This document shows positions 8,630 through 16,022 of a stretch of 64,000 nt of DNA, in pieces; within the stretch, counting starts at the first letter, position 1; the number at the start of each line of letters is the position of its first letter. A program made the position numbers and the translations under genes. Source of the DNA: Streptomyces sp. NBC_01264 (lineage in GTDB: Bacteria; Actinomycetota; Actinomycetes; Streptomycetales; Streptomycetaceae); the NCBI RefSeq assembly GCF_026340675.1, contig NZ_JAPEOX010000002.1:2170001-2234000 (forward strand), written 5' to 3'. Under the pieces are notes generated by a model that was given only the letters and a program-made list of their open reading frames with translations, was not told the DNA's origin and made no database searches.

Positions 8630-9589
8630 TCAACGGATACCGCTCCCGGCGGCCTCGAACAGGGCGACCGCCACAGCGAGATCCTCCCAGGCCATGCCCA
8701 CGCTCTTGAAGAGCTGTGGACAACTCGCCGTCCCCGCGCCCGGCATCCGGCCCGCGACCAGGTCGGCCAGGGTGCCGCTGATATGACCGGCGCCGATGGC
8801 CCCTTCCGCCTCCGGTACCAGCAGGTCCCCCGCCTCGCGCAGGGCCGCCGCACGCGACTCCACGTACACGGCCGCCCGCCGGACCAGCGCCGTGTCCACC
8901 TCGCGGGCGTCCGGCTCGTGCGAGCCGACCGCGACCACGGTGGCTCCCGGCGCGATCAGCCGTCCGTCGAAGAGGGGGACGCGCGAGGTGGTGCAGCAGA
9001 TCACCAGGTCGGCGTCGGCCACTTCCGCCGCCACCCCCGGCCGGGCCGGGACGCCCAGCCCCCGCGCGTGCGCCGCGAGCTTCTCCGCGCCGACGGCGCT
9101 GCCCGCGGACCCCGCACGGGCCACGACCACCACCTCCGCCAGCTGCCGCATCGCATGCACCGCTTCGAGGTGCCCGTACGCCTGCGGCCCCGAGCCGAAG
9201 AGCAGCAGCCGCAGCGGGCGCCCGGCCGGGACCAGGTGGCGCAGCGCGAGCGCCGAGACGGCCGGGGTGCGCAGGGTGGTCAGCGCCGCGCCGTCGAGCA
9301 GGGCGAGGGGGCGCAGGGTGGGGCCGTCCAGGAGGAGGTAGGAGCCGGTGATCCGGGGCAGCCCGAGCGCCGGGTTCCCCGGGGCCACCCCGGCGATCTT
9401 CACGCCCGCGTAGGCCCCGGTGGCGGCCGGCATGAGCAGCAGCTCCCCGCCGCCGGGCACCGGCAGGGCGCTGCGCGGCGGGCAGGTCTCCGGGTCCAGC
9501 CCGGCCCGCAGTGTGCCGGCCAGCGCGTCCGCGGCGGCGGCCGGGGTCAGCAGCCCGGCCATCTCGGCGCCCGACAGCTGGGGGATCAC
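8630..9589 (-). CDS. Ornithine cyclodeaminase/mu-crystallin family protein, probable delta1-pyrroline-2-carboxylate reductase
   Basis: A 319-aa NAD(P)H enzyme. The family fold is shown by the substrate Lys region AGVKIAGV (residues ~60-70), TTLRTPAVSALA, and the Rossmann loop LLFGSGPQAYGH. In hydroxyproline gene clusters members of this family reduce delta1-pyrroline-2-carboxylate, the product of trans-3-hydroxyproline dehydration, to L-proline; cyclodeamination of ornithine is the other family activity. The GTG start at 9589 overlaps the upstream stop (GTGA), so it is coupled to the proline racemase-like gene. It is the last gene of the leftward catabolic run before the regulator. Confidence 0.85.
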   Translation of the reverse strand: MIPQLSGAEMAGLLTPAAAADALAGTLRAGLDPETCPPRSALPVPGGGELLLMPAATGAYAGVKIAGVAPGNPALGLPRITGSYLLLDGPTLRPLALLDGAALTTLRTPAVSALALRHLVPAGRPLRLLLFGSGPQAYGHLEAVHAMRQLAEVVVVARAGSAGSAVGAEKLAAHARGLGVPARPGVAAEVADADLVICCTTSRVPLFDGRLIAPGATVVAVGSHEPDAREVDTALVRRAAVYVESRAAALREAGDLLVPEAEGAIGAGHISGTLADLVAGRMPGAGTASCPQLFKSVGMAWEDLAVAVALFEAAGSGIR

Positions 9590-10617
9590 AGCAGGAACCC
9601 GGTGCCGAGCGCGTCCTGCGGGTCGACGCTGAAGAGGTGTTCGCCCGTGCGGTACGCCGTACCGGTGACCTCCGTGACCACGCCGTCCGCGACCCGCGCG
9701 GCGACGCGGCCCGTGAACACCGTGCCCACGACCGACTCGTGCAGCAGGTCGTCCCCCTCCCCCAGCCGCCCGTCCTCGGCGAGCAGCGCGAGCCGCGCCG
9801 AGGTGCCGGAGCCGCAGGGCGAGCGGTCGATCTGCCCGTCGGCGAAGACGGTGACGTTGCGCTGGTGCGGCCCGAAGGGGGTGTCGGGAAGGTCCTCGTA
9901 CAGGGTGACCCCGTACACCCCGGAGAGCAGGGGCCCATGCGGGTGCCAGGTCCCGGGGTGGGTGGCGAGGGCGGCCCGGATCTCCTTGCCCACCCGCACG
10001 AGCGCGGGCAGCGAGGCCGGGCTCACGTCCAGGCCGAGGTCCCGGGCGGGCAGGGAGGCGTAGCAGGCCCCGCCGTGCGCGATGTCCACCTCGGCCATGC
10101 CCAGGGTGGTGGCGACGGGCACCTTGCGGGCGGTGGCGCGGGCCGGGACGTTGCGGAAGGTGACCCCGGTGGTGCGGCCCGCCGCACGGTGCACGGTCGC
10201 GGCGACCCGCCCCGAGGGCACGTCGATCCGTACCTGGACGTCCCCGTCGTCGGGGGCGGCGACCCGGCCGGTGTCCACGGCCCAGACGCCCAGCGCCATG
10301 GTGCCGTGGCCGCAGGCGGTGGAATAGCCGTCCTTGTGCCAGAACAGCACCCCGAAGTGGGCCCCGTCGTCGTCGGGCGGGACCACGAAGCCCCCGTACA
10401 TCCCGGCGTGCCCGCGCGGCTCCTGCACGAGGAGCCGCCGTACGTCGTCCAGGGGGCCGCGCCGGGGGGCCGTGCCCGATCCCCCCGGTCCGATGGCCGT
10501 GGCGCAGCGCTCGGCGACGGTGTCCCCGGGCACGGGCGGGCCGCCGCCGGAGGTGAGGTCGACGATGCGGAAGGGCTCGCCGGCCGTGTGGTAGTCCACG
10601 GTGCGTACGACGGTCAC
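9586..10617 (-). CDS. Proline racemase-superfamily protein (3-hydroxyproline-type paralogue)
   Basis: 343 aa from GTG 10617, overlapping the stop of the neighbouring epimerase gene by four bases. The N-terminus HTAGEPFRIV resembles trans-3-hydroxy-L-proline dehydratases. Both catalytic positions of the superfamily are Cys: C102 in TACGHGT and C268 in RSPCGSGTSA. A Cys/Cys pair is normally the racemase/epimerase signature, while typical dehydratases replace one Cys with Ser or Thr. The enzyme could therefore be a second hydroxyproline epimerase (perhaps for 3-Hyp) rather than a dehydratase. Its direct coupling to the cyclodeaminase-like reductase argues the other way. I leave the exact reaction open. 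Confidence 0.85.
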   Translation of the reverse strand: MTVVRTVDYHTAGEPFRIVDLTSGGGPPVPGDTVAERCATAIGPGGSGTAPRRGPLDDVRRLLVQEPRGHAGMYGGFVVPPDDDGAHFGVLFWHKDGYSTACGHGTMALGVWAVDTGRVAAPDDGDVQVRIDVPSGRVAATVHRAAGRTTGVTFRNVPARATARKVPVATTLGMAEVDIAHGGACYASLPARDLGLDVSPASLPALVRVGKEIRAALATHPGTWHPHGPLLSGVYGVTLYEDLPDTPFGPHQRNVTVFADGQIDRSPCGSGTSARLALLAEDGRLGEGDDLLHESVVGTVFTGRVAARVADGVVTEVTGTAYRTGEHLFSVDPQDALGTGFLL

Positions 10618-11618
10618 AGCAGGAACCCTCCGGGGAACGGGTCGGACGGGTCGAGGAAGTACTGGGCGGTGCCGGTGATCCAGGCCCGGCCGGTGACGGT
10701 GGGCACGAGGGCCGGGAGCCCGCCCACGGTGGTCTCGCCGATGAGGCGGCCGGTGAACTCGGTGCCGATGAAGGACTCGTTGACGAAGTCCGTGTCCAGG
10801 GGCAGGAGTCCGCGGGCGTGCAGCTGCGCCATGCGCGCGCTGGTTCCCGTACCGCACGGCGATCGGTCGAACCAGCCGGGGTGGATGGCCATCGCGTGCC
10901 GGGAGCGGCGGGCGTCGGAGCCGGGGGCGGCGAGGTAGACGTGCTTGATCCCGGCGATGGAGGGGTTCTCGGGGTGGACCGGCCGGTCCGGGGAGGCGTT
11001 GACCGCCTCCATGAGGGCCAGGCCGGCGGCGAGCAGGTCGTCCCCGCGCTCCCGGTCGAAGGGGAGGCCGAGGGCGTCGAGTTCCACGAAGGCGTAGAAG
11101 TTGCCGCCGTAGGCGAGGTCGTAGGTGACCGTGCCGTGTCCGGGGACCTCGGCCTTGAGGTCGAGGCCGACGCAGAAGGCCGGGACGTTGGTGAAGGTGG
11201 CGGCGGTGGCCGCCCCGTCCTCGACCCGTACGTCCACGCTGACCAGCCCGGCCGGGGTGTCGAGCCGGACGATGGTGACCGGCTCGACGACGGGCACCAT
11301 GCCCGTCTCGACCAAAACGGTGGCGACCCCGATCGTGCCGTGCCCGCACATGGGGAGCAGGCCCGACACCTCGATGTAGAGGACGCCGAAGTCGGCGTCG
11401 GGGCGGGTCGGGGGCTGCAGGATGGCGCCGCTCATCGCGGAGTGGCCGCGCGGCTCGTACATGAGCAGGGTCCGCAGGTGGTCCAGGTGCTCGATGAAGT
11501 GGAGCCGCTTGTCGGCCATGGTGGCGCCGGGGATCACCCCGATCCCTCCGGTGATCACCCGGGTGGGCATGCCCTCGGTGTGCGAGTCCACCGCGTGGTA
11601 GATGTTTCGGGTGCGCAT
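10614..11618 (-). CDS. 4-hydroxyproline 2-epimerase/proline racemase
   Basis: A 334-aa proline racemase-superfamily enzyme expected to convert trans-4-hydroxy-L-proline to cis-4-hydroxy-D-proline, the entry step of bacterial Hyp catabolism. Both catalytic Cys are present: C91 in PMCGHGT and C255 in RSPCGTGTSA. Further family phrases are DSHTEGMPTRV and HPENPSIAGI. The ATG at 11618 is preferred over a TTG one codon earlier because GAGGGGG lies 7 bases before it. Neighbours supply the next enzymes: the dehydrogenase (12610-15951) and the deaminase (11646-12575). The context favours Hyp over Pro as substrate. Confidence 0.9.
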   Translation of the reverse strand: MRTRNIYHAVDSHTEGMPTRVITGGIGVIPGATMADKRLHFIEHLDHLRTLLMYEPRGHSAMSGAILQPPTRPDADFGVLYIEVSGLLPMCGHGTIGVATVLVETGMVPVVEPVTIVRLDTPAGLVSVDVRVEDGAATAATFTNVPAFCVGLDLKAEVPGHGTVTYDLAYGGNFYAFVELDALGLPFDRERGDDLLAAGLALMEAVNASPDRPVHPENPSIAGIKHVYLAAPGSDARRSRHAMAIHPGWFDRSPCGTGTSARMAQLHARGLLPLDTDFVNESFIGTEFTGRLIGETTVGGLPALVPTVTGRAWITGTAQYFLDPSDPFPGGFLL

Positions 11619-11645
11619 CAAGTCCCCCTCGGACTTCGGACTGGG

Positions 11646-12575
11646 TTAGCTGAGGCCCTCGGCGAGCGCCTTCTCGGTGGCGGCGCGGACGGCGGCCTCG
11701 ATCTCGCCGGTGAGCGGGAAGCGCGGCGGGCGGGTGGGACCGCCGGGGCGGCCGGCCAGGTCCATGGAGAGCTTGATGGCCTGGACGAACTCGGTCTTGG
11801 AGTCCCAGCGCAGCAGGGAGTGCAGGGACTTGTAGAGCGGCAGGGCGGTGTAGAGGTCTCCCGCGACGGCGGCGCGGTAGAGGGTGGCGCAGGCCTGCGG
11901 GAGCGCGTTGGGGTAGCCGGCGATCCAGCCGACGGCGCCGGCCAGGGCCAGTTCGAGCAGCACGTCGTCGGCGCCGATCAACAGGTCCAGGCCCGGGGCG
12001 AGTTCGGCGATCTCGTAGGCGCGCCGCACGTCCCCGCTGAACTCCTTGACGGCGACGATGGAGCCGTCGCCGTGCAGCCGGGCCAGCAGGGAGGGGACGA
12101 GGTCGACCTTGGTGTCGATGGGGTTGTTGTACGCGACCACGGGCACGCCGACGCGCGCGACCTCGGCGTAGTGGGCGCGCACGGTGTCCGCGTCGGCCCG
12201 GAAGGCGTTCGGCGGCAGCAGGAGCACGGATCCGCAGCCGGCCTCGGCGGCCTGCTCGGCCCAGCGGCGGGATTCGGCGCTGCCGTAGGCGGCGACGCCG
12301 GGCATCACGCGGGCGCCGTCGCCGGCGGCCTCGACGGCGGTACGGACGACGGCGGCGCGCTCCTCGTCGGTGAGGGTCTGGTACTCGCCGAGGGAGCCGT
12401 TGGGGACGACGCCGTCGCAGCCGCCCGCGATCAGCCAGGCGACGTGTTCGGCGTAGGCGTCGTGGTCGACGCTCAGGTCTTCCCGCAGGGGCAGCGTGGT
12501 GGCGACCATGATGCCGCGCCAGGGGCGGGTGCGGGTGTCCGTACCGGCGGGCGCGGGGGTGTGCGCGTGGGTCAT
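11646..12575 (-). CDS. DapA-family enzyme, probable delta1-pyrroline-4-hydroxy-2-carboxylate deaminase
   Basis: A 309-aa TIM-barrel Schiff-base enzyme of the dihydrodipicolinate synthase family. The sequence shows NGSLGEYQTL (the GxxGE region), VVAYNNP with the conserved Tyr, and the Schiff-base Lys K177 in VAVKEFSGD. In hydroxyproline clusters this family converts delta1-pyrroline-4-hydroxy-2-carboxylate to 2-oxoglutarate semialdehyde and ammonia. Start ATG 12575 has GGGAG 7 bases upstream; an ATG at 12605 lies inside the operator and is unlikely. It has its own promoter and dyad (12595-12633). No aldehyde dehydrogenase for the product is in the window. Confidence 0.88.
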   Translation of the reverse strand: MTHAHTPAPAGTDTRTRPWRGIMVATTLPLREDLSVDHDAYAEHVAWLIAGGCDGVVPNGSLGEYQTLTDEERAAVVRTAVEAAGDGARVMPGVAAYGSAESRRWAEQAAEAGCGSVLLLPPNAFRADADTVRAHYAEVARVGVPVVAYNNPIDTKVDLVPSLLARLHGDGSIVAVKEFSGDVRRAYEIAELAPGLDLLIGADDVLLELALAGAVGWIAGYPNALPQACATLYRAAVAGDLYTALPLYKSLHSLLRWDSKTEFVQAIKLSMDLAGRPGGPTRPPRFPLTGEIEAAVRAATEKALAEGLS

Positions 12576-12594
12576 GAGAAGACTCCCTAGGGTG

Positions 12595-12633
12595 ATGTGT
12601 GACATTTTACTAGTGGGTACGGCGTGGCCACAA
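12595..12633 (-). promoter_or_regulatory. Promoter with operator for the deaminase-epimerase operon
   Basis: On the minus strand, -35 TTGTGG (12628-12633) and -10 TAAAAT (12604-12609) are 18 bases apart. The -10 overlaps AAATGTCACACAT (12595-12607), which matches the regulon motif. The -35 lies within the 3' end of the dehydrogenase gene, so this is an internal start that could run the five genes down to 8630. Confidence 0.6.
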
Positions 12634-14070
12634 GAGGTGCGGCCGCCCTGTCGGCGGTCCCGTCAGGGGAGTTCGGGGGGGAAGCGCGGCGAGGTGGCTC
12701 AGGGGGACCGGGCAGGACAGCGGCCTGCGGTCGGGGGCCGGGTCGGTCCCCGCGAGGGCGGCCACGGCCGGCCCGCACATCCGGCCCTGGCACCAGCCCA
12801 TCCCGGCCCGGGTGAGGAGTTTGACCGTACGGGCGTCCCGCGCCCCCAGGTCTTCGACGGCCTCCCGGATCCGGCCCGCCGGGACCTCCTCGCAGCGGCA
12901 CACGTCGGTGTCCTCGCGCAGCCAGCCCGTCCAGCCGGCGCCCGGGCGGTGCGCGCCGGCCATCGCGGCGGCGAAGGCGCGCAGCCTCGTACGGGCACGC
13001 GCGAGGCGCGCCGGAACCGGTCGGCCGGCGGCCGAATGGGCGGCGATCTCCCCCTCCGTCAGCGCGAGTTGGGCTCCCCCGATGCCGCCGGTCTCCCCGG
13101 CGGACCAGATCCCGGGGACGGAGGTGCGCTGCCCGGCATCCACCTCCAGGGCGACGGTCGCGTCCGGGCTCAGGCGGGTGGCGCAGCCGAGACCGGTGGC
13201 CAACTCCAGCTGGGGCACGAGCCCGTGGCCGACGGCAACGGCGTCGCAGGGGATGCGGCGGGCGGTGCCGGGCAGCGGGCGCCAGTCGCGATCCAGCCGG
13301 GCCACGGTGACGGCCTCGACCCGGTCGGTGCCGTGCGCCTCGGTGACGGCGTGCCGGGTGAGCAGGCGCACCCCGTGGCGGAGCAGGGCCCCGCCGTACG
13401 TGGCGCCTTCGGCGAGCTTGCCGGGGTTGCGGAGCAGGGCGGCGGCGTGGGCGGCGTAGCCGGTGTACGCGGCGGCCTCCACGACGGCCGGCACCCGGGC
13501 TCCGGCGGCGGCCAGCGAGCCGGCCACGGCGAGCAGCAGGGGCCCGCTCCCGGCGACCACGACCCGGCTGCCCGGAAGCACGAGCCCGCCCTTGAGCATG
13601 GCCTGCGCCCCTCCGGCCCCGACGACGCCGGGCAGGGTCCAGCCGGGGAAGGGCAGCTGGCGCTCGTAGGCACCGGTGGCGAGCAGAACGCCCCGGGCCC
13701 CCACCGTGGCGGCGGCCTCCTCGGGACCGACGACGGCGTGCAGGGCCCAGACCGGGCCGCCACCCGGATCCGGGGTCACCGTCCACACGTGATGCCGGGG
13801 AAGGTACGTGATCCGGCCGGCCGACACGTGGGCGCGCAGGGCGGCTTCGCGCGAGGCGAAGTCCGCCCATCCGTGATGCAGCGCCTCGGGGCGGGCCGCG
13901 CCGAGTCCGGGCGCGGGATGACGGAAGTACTGCCCGCCGGGCCGCTCCCCCGCGTCCAGCAGGGTGACGCGCAGCCCCAGCCCGGCGGCCGCGACCGCGG
14001 CGGCGAGCCCGGCGGGGCCGGCGCCGACGACGGCGAGGTCCGCCGGGGAGTCAGACGGCGAGGTCGTCAT
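12610..14070 (-). CDS. FAD/NAD(P)-dependent oxidoreductase with C-terminal [2Fe-2S] domain, HcnB-like D-hydroxyproline dehydrogenase subunit
   Basis: A 486-aa flavoprotein. The N-terminal dinucleotide fold reads VVGAGPAGLAAAVAAAG, a second fold ARVVVAGSGPLL appears mid-protein, and GIWSAGETGG lies near the end of the FAD domain. The C-terminus has a BFD-like [2Fe-2S] site with Cys in VCRCEE and GWCQGRMCGP. This is the pattern of HcnB/SoxA-N subunits of heteromeric D-amino-acid and D-hydroxyproline dehydrogenases. Start ATG 14070 gives the FAD motif at the right distance from the N-terminus; the gene overlaps the small [2Fe-2S] subunit gene by 20 bases. Expected job: pass electrons from cis-4-hydroxy-D-proline oxidation. 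Confidence 0.88.
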   Translation of the reverse strand: MTTSPSDSPADLAVVGAGPAGLAAAVAAAGLGLRVTLLDAGERPGGQYFRHPAPGLGAARPEALHHGWADFASREAALRAHVSAGRITYLPRHHVWTVTPDPGGGPVWALHAVVGPEEAAATVGARGVLLATGAYERQLPFPGWTLPGVVGAGGAQAMLKGGLVLPGSRVVVAGSGPLLLAVAGSLAAAGARVPAVVEAAAYTGYAAHAAALLRNPGKLAEGATYGGALLRHGVRLLTRHAVTEAHGTDRVEAVTVARLDRDWRPLPGTARRIPCDAVAVGHGLVPQLELATGLGCATRLSPDATVALEVDAGQRTSVPGIWSAGETGGIGGAQLALTEGEIAAHSAAGRPVPARLARARTRLRAFAAAMAGAHRPGAGWTGWLREDTDVCRCEEVPAGRIREAVEDLGARDARTVKLLTRAGMGWCQGRMCGPAVAALAGTDPAPDRRPLSCPVPLSHLAALPPRTPLTGPPTGRPHLLWPRRTH

Positions 14071-14392
14071 GGCCGGTCCCTTCCTGAGTGGTGACGTGGT
14101 CGCCCGGGCGGGCGGGCACGAGGCACGCACGCTGGTTCGGGCGGCCGTTGACGGTGACGAGGCAGTCGTAGCAGCTCCCGATCCCGCAGAACACTCCGCG
14201 GGGGGCGGCGGTCGCACGGGTCGTGCGCCAGGCGAGGATGCCGGCGGACCAGAGGACGGCGGCGATGCTCTGGCCGGACTGGGCCGGGAGTTCGCGGTCG
14301 TCGAAGCGGAGGCTCCAGGTTTCCGCGGGGGTGCCGCCCACCAGGTCACGGGGTGACCTTCGCCGGCCCCGGCCCCTCGTCGCTTCGCTCAT
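14051..14392 (-). CDS. Small [2Fe-2S]-binding subunit, HcnA-like
   Basis: 113 aa, with four Cys in the arrangement FCGIGSCYDC followed by QRACL, the ferredoxin-like site found in HcnA and sarcosine-oxidase-like small subunits. It overlaps the HcnB-like gene by 20 bases, which suggests stoichiometric co-synthesis. With the HcnB-like and FAD oxidase proteins it would make a three-subunit D-hydroxyproline dehydrogenase. The 5' side is a 404-base gap with repeats, so whether it is co-transcribed with the oxidase gene is not settled by sequence. Confidence 0.85.
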   Translation of the reverse strand: MSEATRGRGRRRSPRDLVGGTPAETWSLRFDDRELPAQSGQSIAAVLWSAGILAWRTTRATAAPRGVFCGIGSCYDCLVTVNGRPNQRACLVPARPGDHVTTQEGTGHDDLAV

Positions 14393-14796
14393 CGCTTCCG
14401 TCCTCCTCGATCCCTCTGACTCGTACCCGGCACCCCGGTTGCCCTGCGGGGCTGTCCCCTACCCGCCCTTCCACCGTTCCCCGGGCCAGCCCGGACCCCG
14501 GTCCTCAAACGCCGGACGGCTGAAAAGACCCGGGGTCGGGGACGGGGGCGGGGTGGGGTGTCGGCCGGGACGTAAAGCGTGATTTGTGGCGCACAAGAAA
14601 GCCACAACTGTCGAACGTCGGGGACAGGGCGCCTAAATCATGCAGTCCAGGCCGACACCCCCCCCCGCCCCCGGCACCGGCCCCCCACCCGCAGCCAGCA
14701 CGCGCACCGGCAACCCCCAGCCCCGCCGGCGTTTGAGGCGCAGGAGTCCGGGGACTGGTCCCCGGCAACGGCGCCGCGCCGTGCCAAGACAGCCGC
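14393..14796. repeat. Gene-free gap with two inverted copies of a dispersed Streptomyces-type intergenic repeat
   Basis: No gene is seen. One repeat copy (14492-14530) has CCTCAAACGCCGG at 14503-14515; a second copy (14718-14776) has the inverse CCGGCGTTTGAGG at 14726-14738, so the two can form a large stem. Between them lies a less GC-rich stretch with a 7-base inverted repeat TTGTGGC/GCCACAA (14584-14590 and 14601-14607), a possible promoter or operator zone for the [2Fe-2S] gene. The same repeat family occurs at 56250-56315 and 62724-62768. Confidence 0.7.
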
Positions 14797-15951
14797 TCAT
14801 CCCGAGGACTCCGCAAACCGCGCAGGCGCGAAGGGCCCCGGATCCAGGCCCGGGCGCCCCCCCGTCAGCATCGCCGCGATCACCGCCCCAGTCCCCGGCG
14901 CCAGCCCGATCCCCGCCCCCTCGTGCCCACACGCGTGGAACAGCCCCGGCACCCGCGGATCCGGACCGATCGCCGGAAGATGATCCGGCAGGTACGGCCG
15001 GAACCCGTGGTACGTCCGCAGCACCCGCACGTCCGCCAGCACCGGAAACAGCGCCGCCGCCTGCCCCGCCAGCCTCCGCAGCGCCTCCGTGGACAGCGAC
15101 CGGTCGAAGCCGACGCGTTCGCGCGTGGCGCCGATCAGGACCGGCCCCGCCGGAGTGCCCTCGACCACCGCCGAGGACTGCAGCGCCGCCGACCCGCTCG
15201 CGACGTCCGCGATGTAGTCCGCGGCGTAGACCTTGTGCCGCACCACCCTCGGCAGCGGCTCCGTCACCAGGACGAACCCCCGCCGCGGCAGCACCGGAAG
15301 GTCGACTCCGGCCAGCGCGGCCACCGCCCCGCCCCAGGTACCGGCCGCGTTGAGCACCGCCGGGGCGAGGAGGTCGCGGCGCGCCGTACGGACCCCGCGG
15401 AGCTCGCCCGCCGGGCCGCGGAGGAACTCCGTGACCTCCTCCCCCAGGTGGAGCACCACACCCCGCGCCGCGGCCAGCAGCCGCGCCGCCGCCTGGGCCG
15501 GCTGGACCTGGGCGTCCTGCGGGTAGTGGAGGCCGCCCGCCAGGTCCGGGGCGAGGTGGGGCTCCAGTTCGCGCAGCTCTCCCGGTCCCACCTCGACCGC
15601 GTCGACCCCGGCCGCGCGCTGGCCGTCCGCGAAGCCCCGTAGGGCCTTGGCGGTGGCCTCCTCCGCGGCGACGACCAGGCCGCCCTTGGCCTCGTATTCG
15701 ATCTCCCCCGGGAGTTCGAGCGCGAGCTCGCGCCAGAGCCGCGCCGACAGCAGCGCGAGGTCCAGCTCAGGGCCGGCTTCCTTGTCGGAGACGAGCAGGT
15801 TGCCTTCGCCGGCGCCGGTCGTGCCTCCGGCGACCGCGCCGCGGTCGACGACGGCCACGCGGAGTCCGGCGCGCGCCGCGTAGTACGCGCACGCGGCTCC
15901 GACGACGCCTGCGCCGATGATCACGAGGTCCAGGGGGTGTCTCTTGAGCAC
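14797..15951 (-). CDS. FAD-dependent oxidoreductase of the D-amino-acid oxidase family, HcnC-like D-hydroxyproline dehydrogenase subunit
   Basis: A 384-aa DAO-family enzyme. The FAD motif VIIGAGVVGAACAYYAA begins at about residue 10, followed by GGTTGAGEGN; the C-terminal phrase FHACGHEGAGIGLAPGTG is typical of glycine/D-amino-acid oxidases. In the cluster it would oxidise cis-4-hydroxy-D-proline to the 4-hydroxy-pyrroline carboxylate, alone or with the HcnA/B-like subunits. The GTG at 15951 has no visible ribosome site, and a perfect operator dyad (15959-15971) ends 8 bases before it, so translation may be leaderless. It follows the collagenase gene by 71 bases on the same strand. Confidence 0.88.
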   Translation of the reverse strand: MLKRHPLDLVIIGAGVVGAACAYYAARAGLRVAVVDRGAVAGGTTGAGEGNLLVSDKEAGPELDLALLSARLWRELALELPGEIEYEAKGGLVVAAEEATAKALRGFADGQRAAGVDAVEVGPGELRELEPHLAPDLAGGLHYPQDAQVQPAQAAARLLAAARGVVLHLGEEVTEFLRGPAGELRGVRTARRDLLAPAVLNAAGTWGGAVAALAGVDLPVLPRRGFVLVTEPLPRVVRHKVYAADYIADVASGSAALQSSAVVEGTPAGPVLIGATRERVGFDRSLSTEALRRLAGQAAALFPVLADVRVLRTYHGFRPYLPDHLPAIGPDPRVPGLFHACGHEGAGIGLAPGTGAVIAAMLTGGRPGLDPGPFAPARFAESSG

Positions 15952-15958
15952 GGCAGTA

Positions 15959-15971
15959 ATATGTCACATAT
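15959..15971. promoter_or_regulatory. Perfect regulon dyad at the FAD oxidase start
   Basis: ATATGTCACATAT is a perfect 6-1-6 palindrome centred on 15965 and the best match to the motif found at 8579, 12595, 5713 and 18555. It lies directly before the GTG start codon at 15951, where a bound protein would block the promoter or the ribosome. Confidence 0.7.
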
Positions 15972-16022
15972 CTCTAGAGGGGGACAGAGGCGGCGGCCCG
16001 GGATGCCCCGGACCTCCCGAGG

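Noticed and set aside
12576..12605. Longer N-terminus of the DapA-family gene starting at 12605
   Set aside because: That start lies within the promoter/operator, while ATG 12575 has a ribosome site at the right distance.
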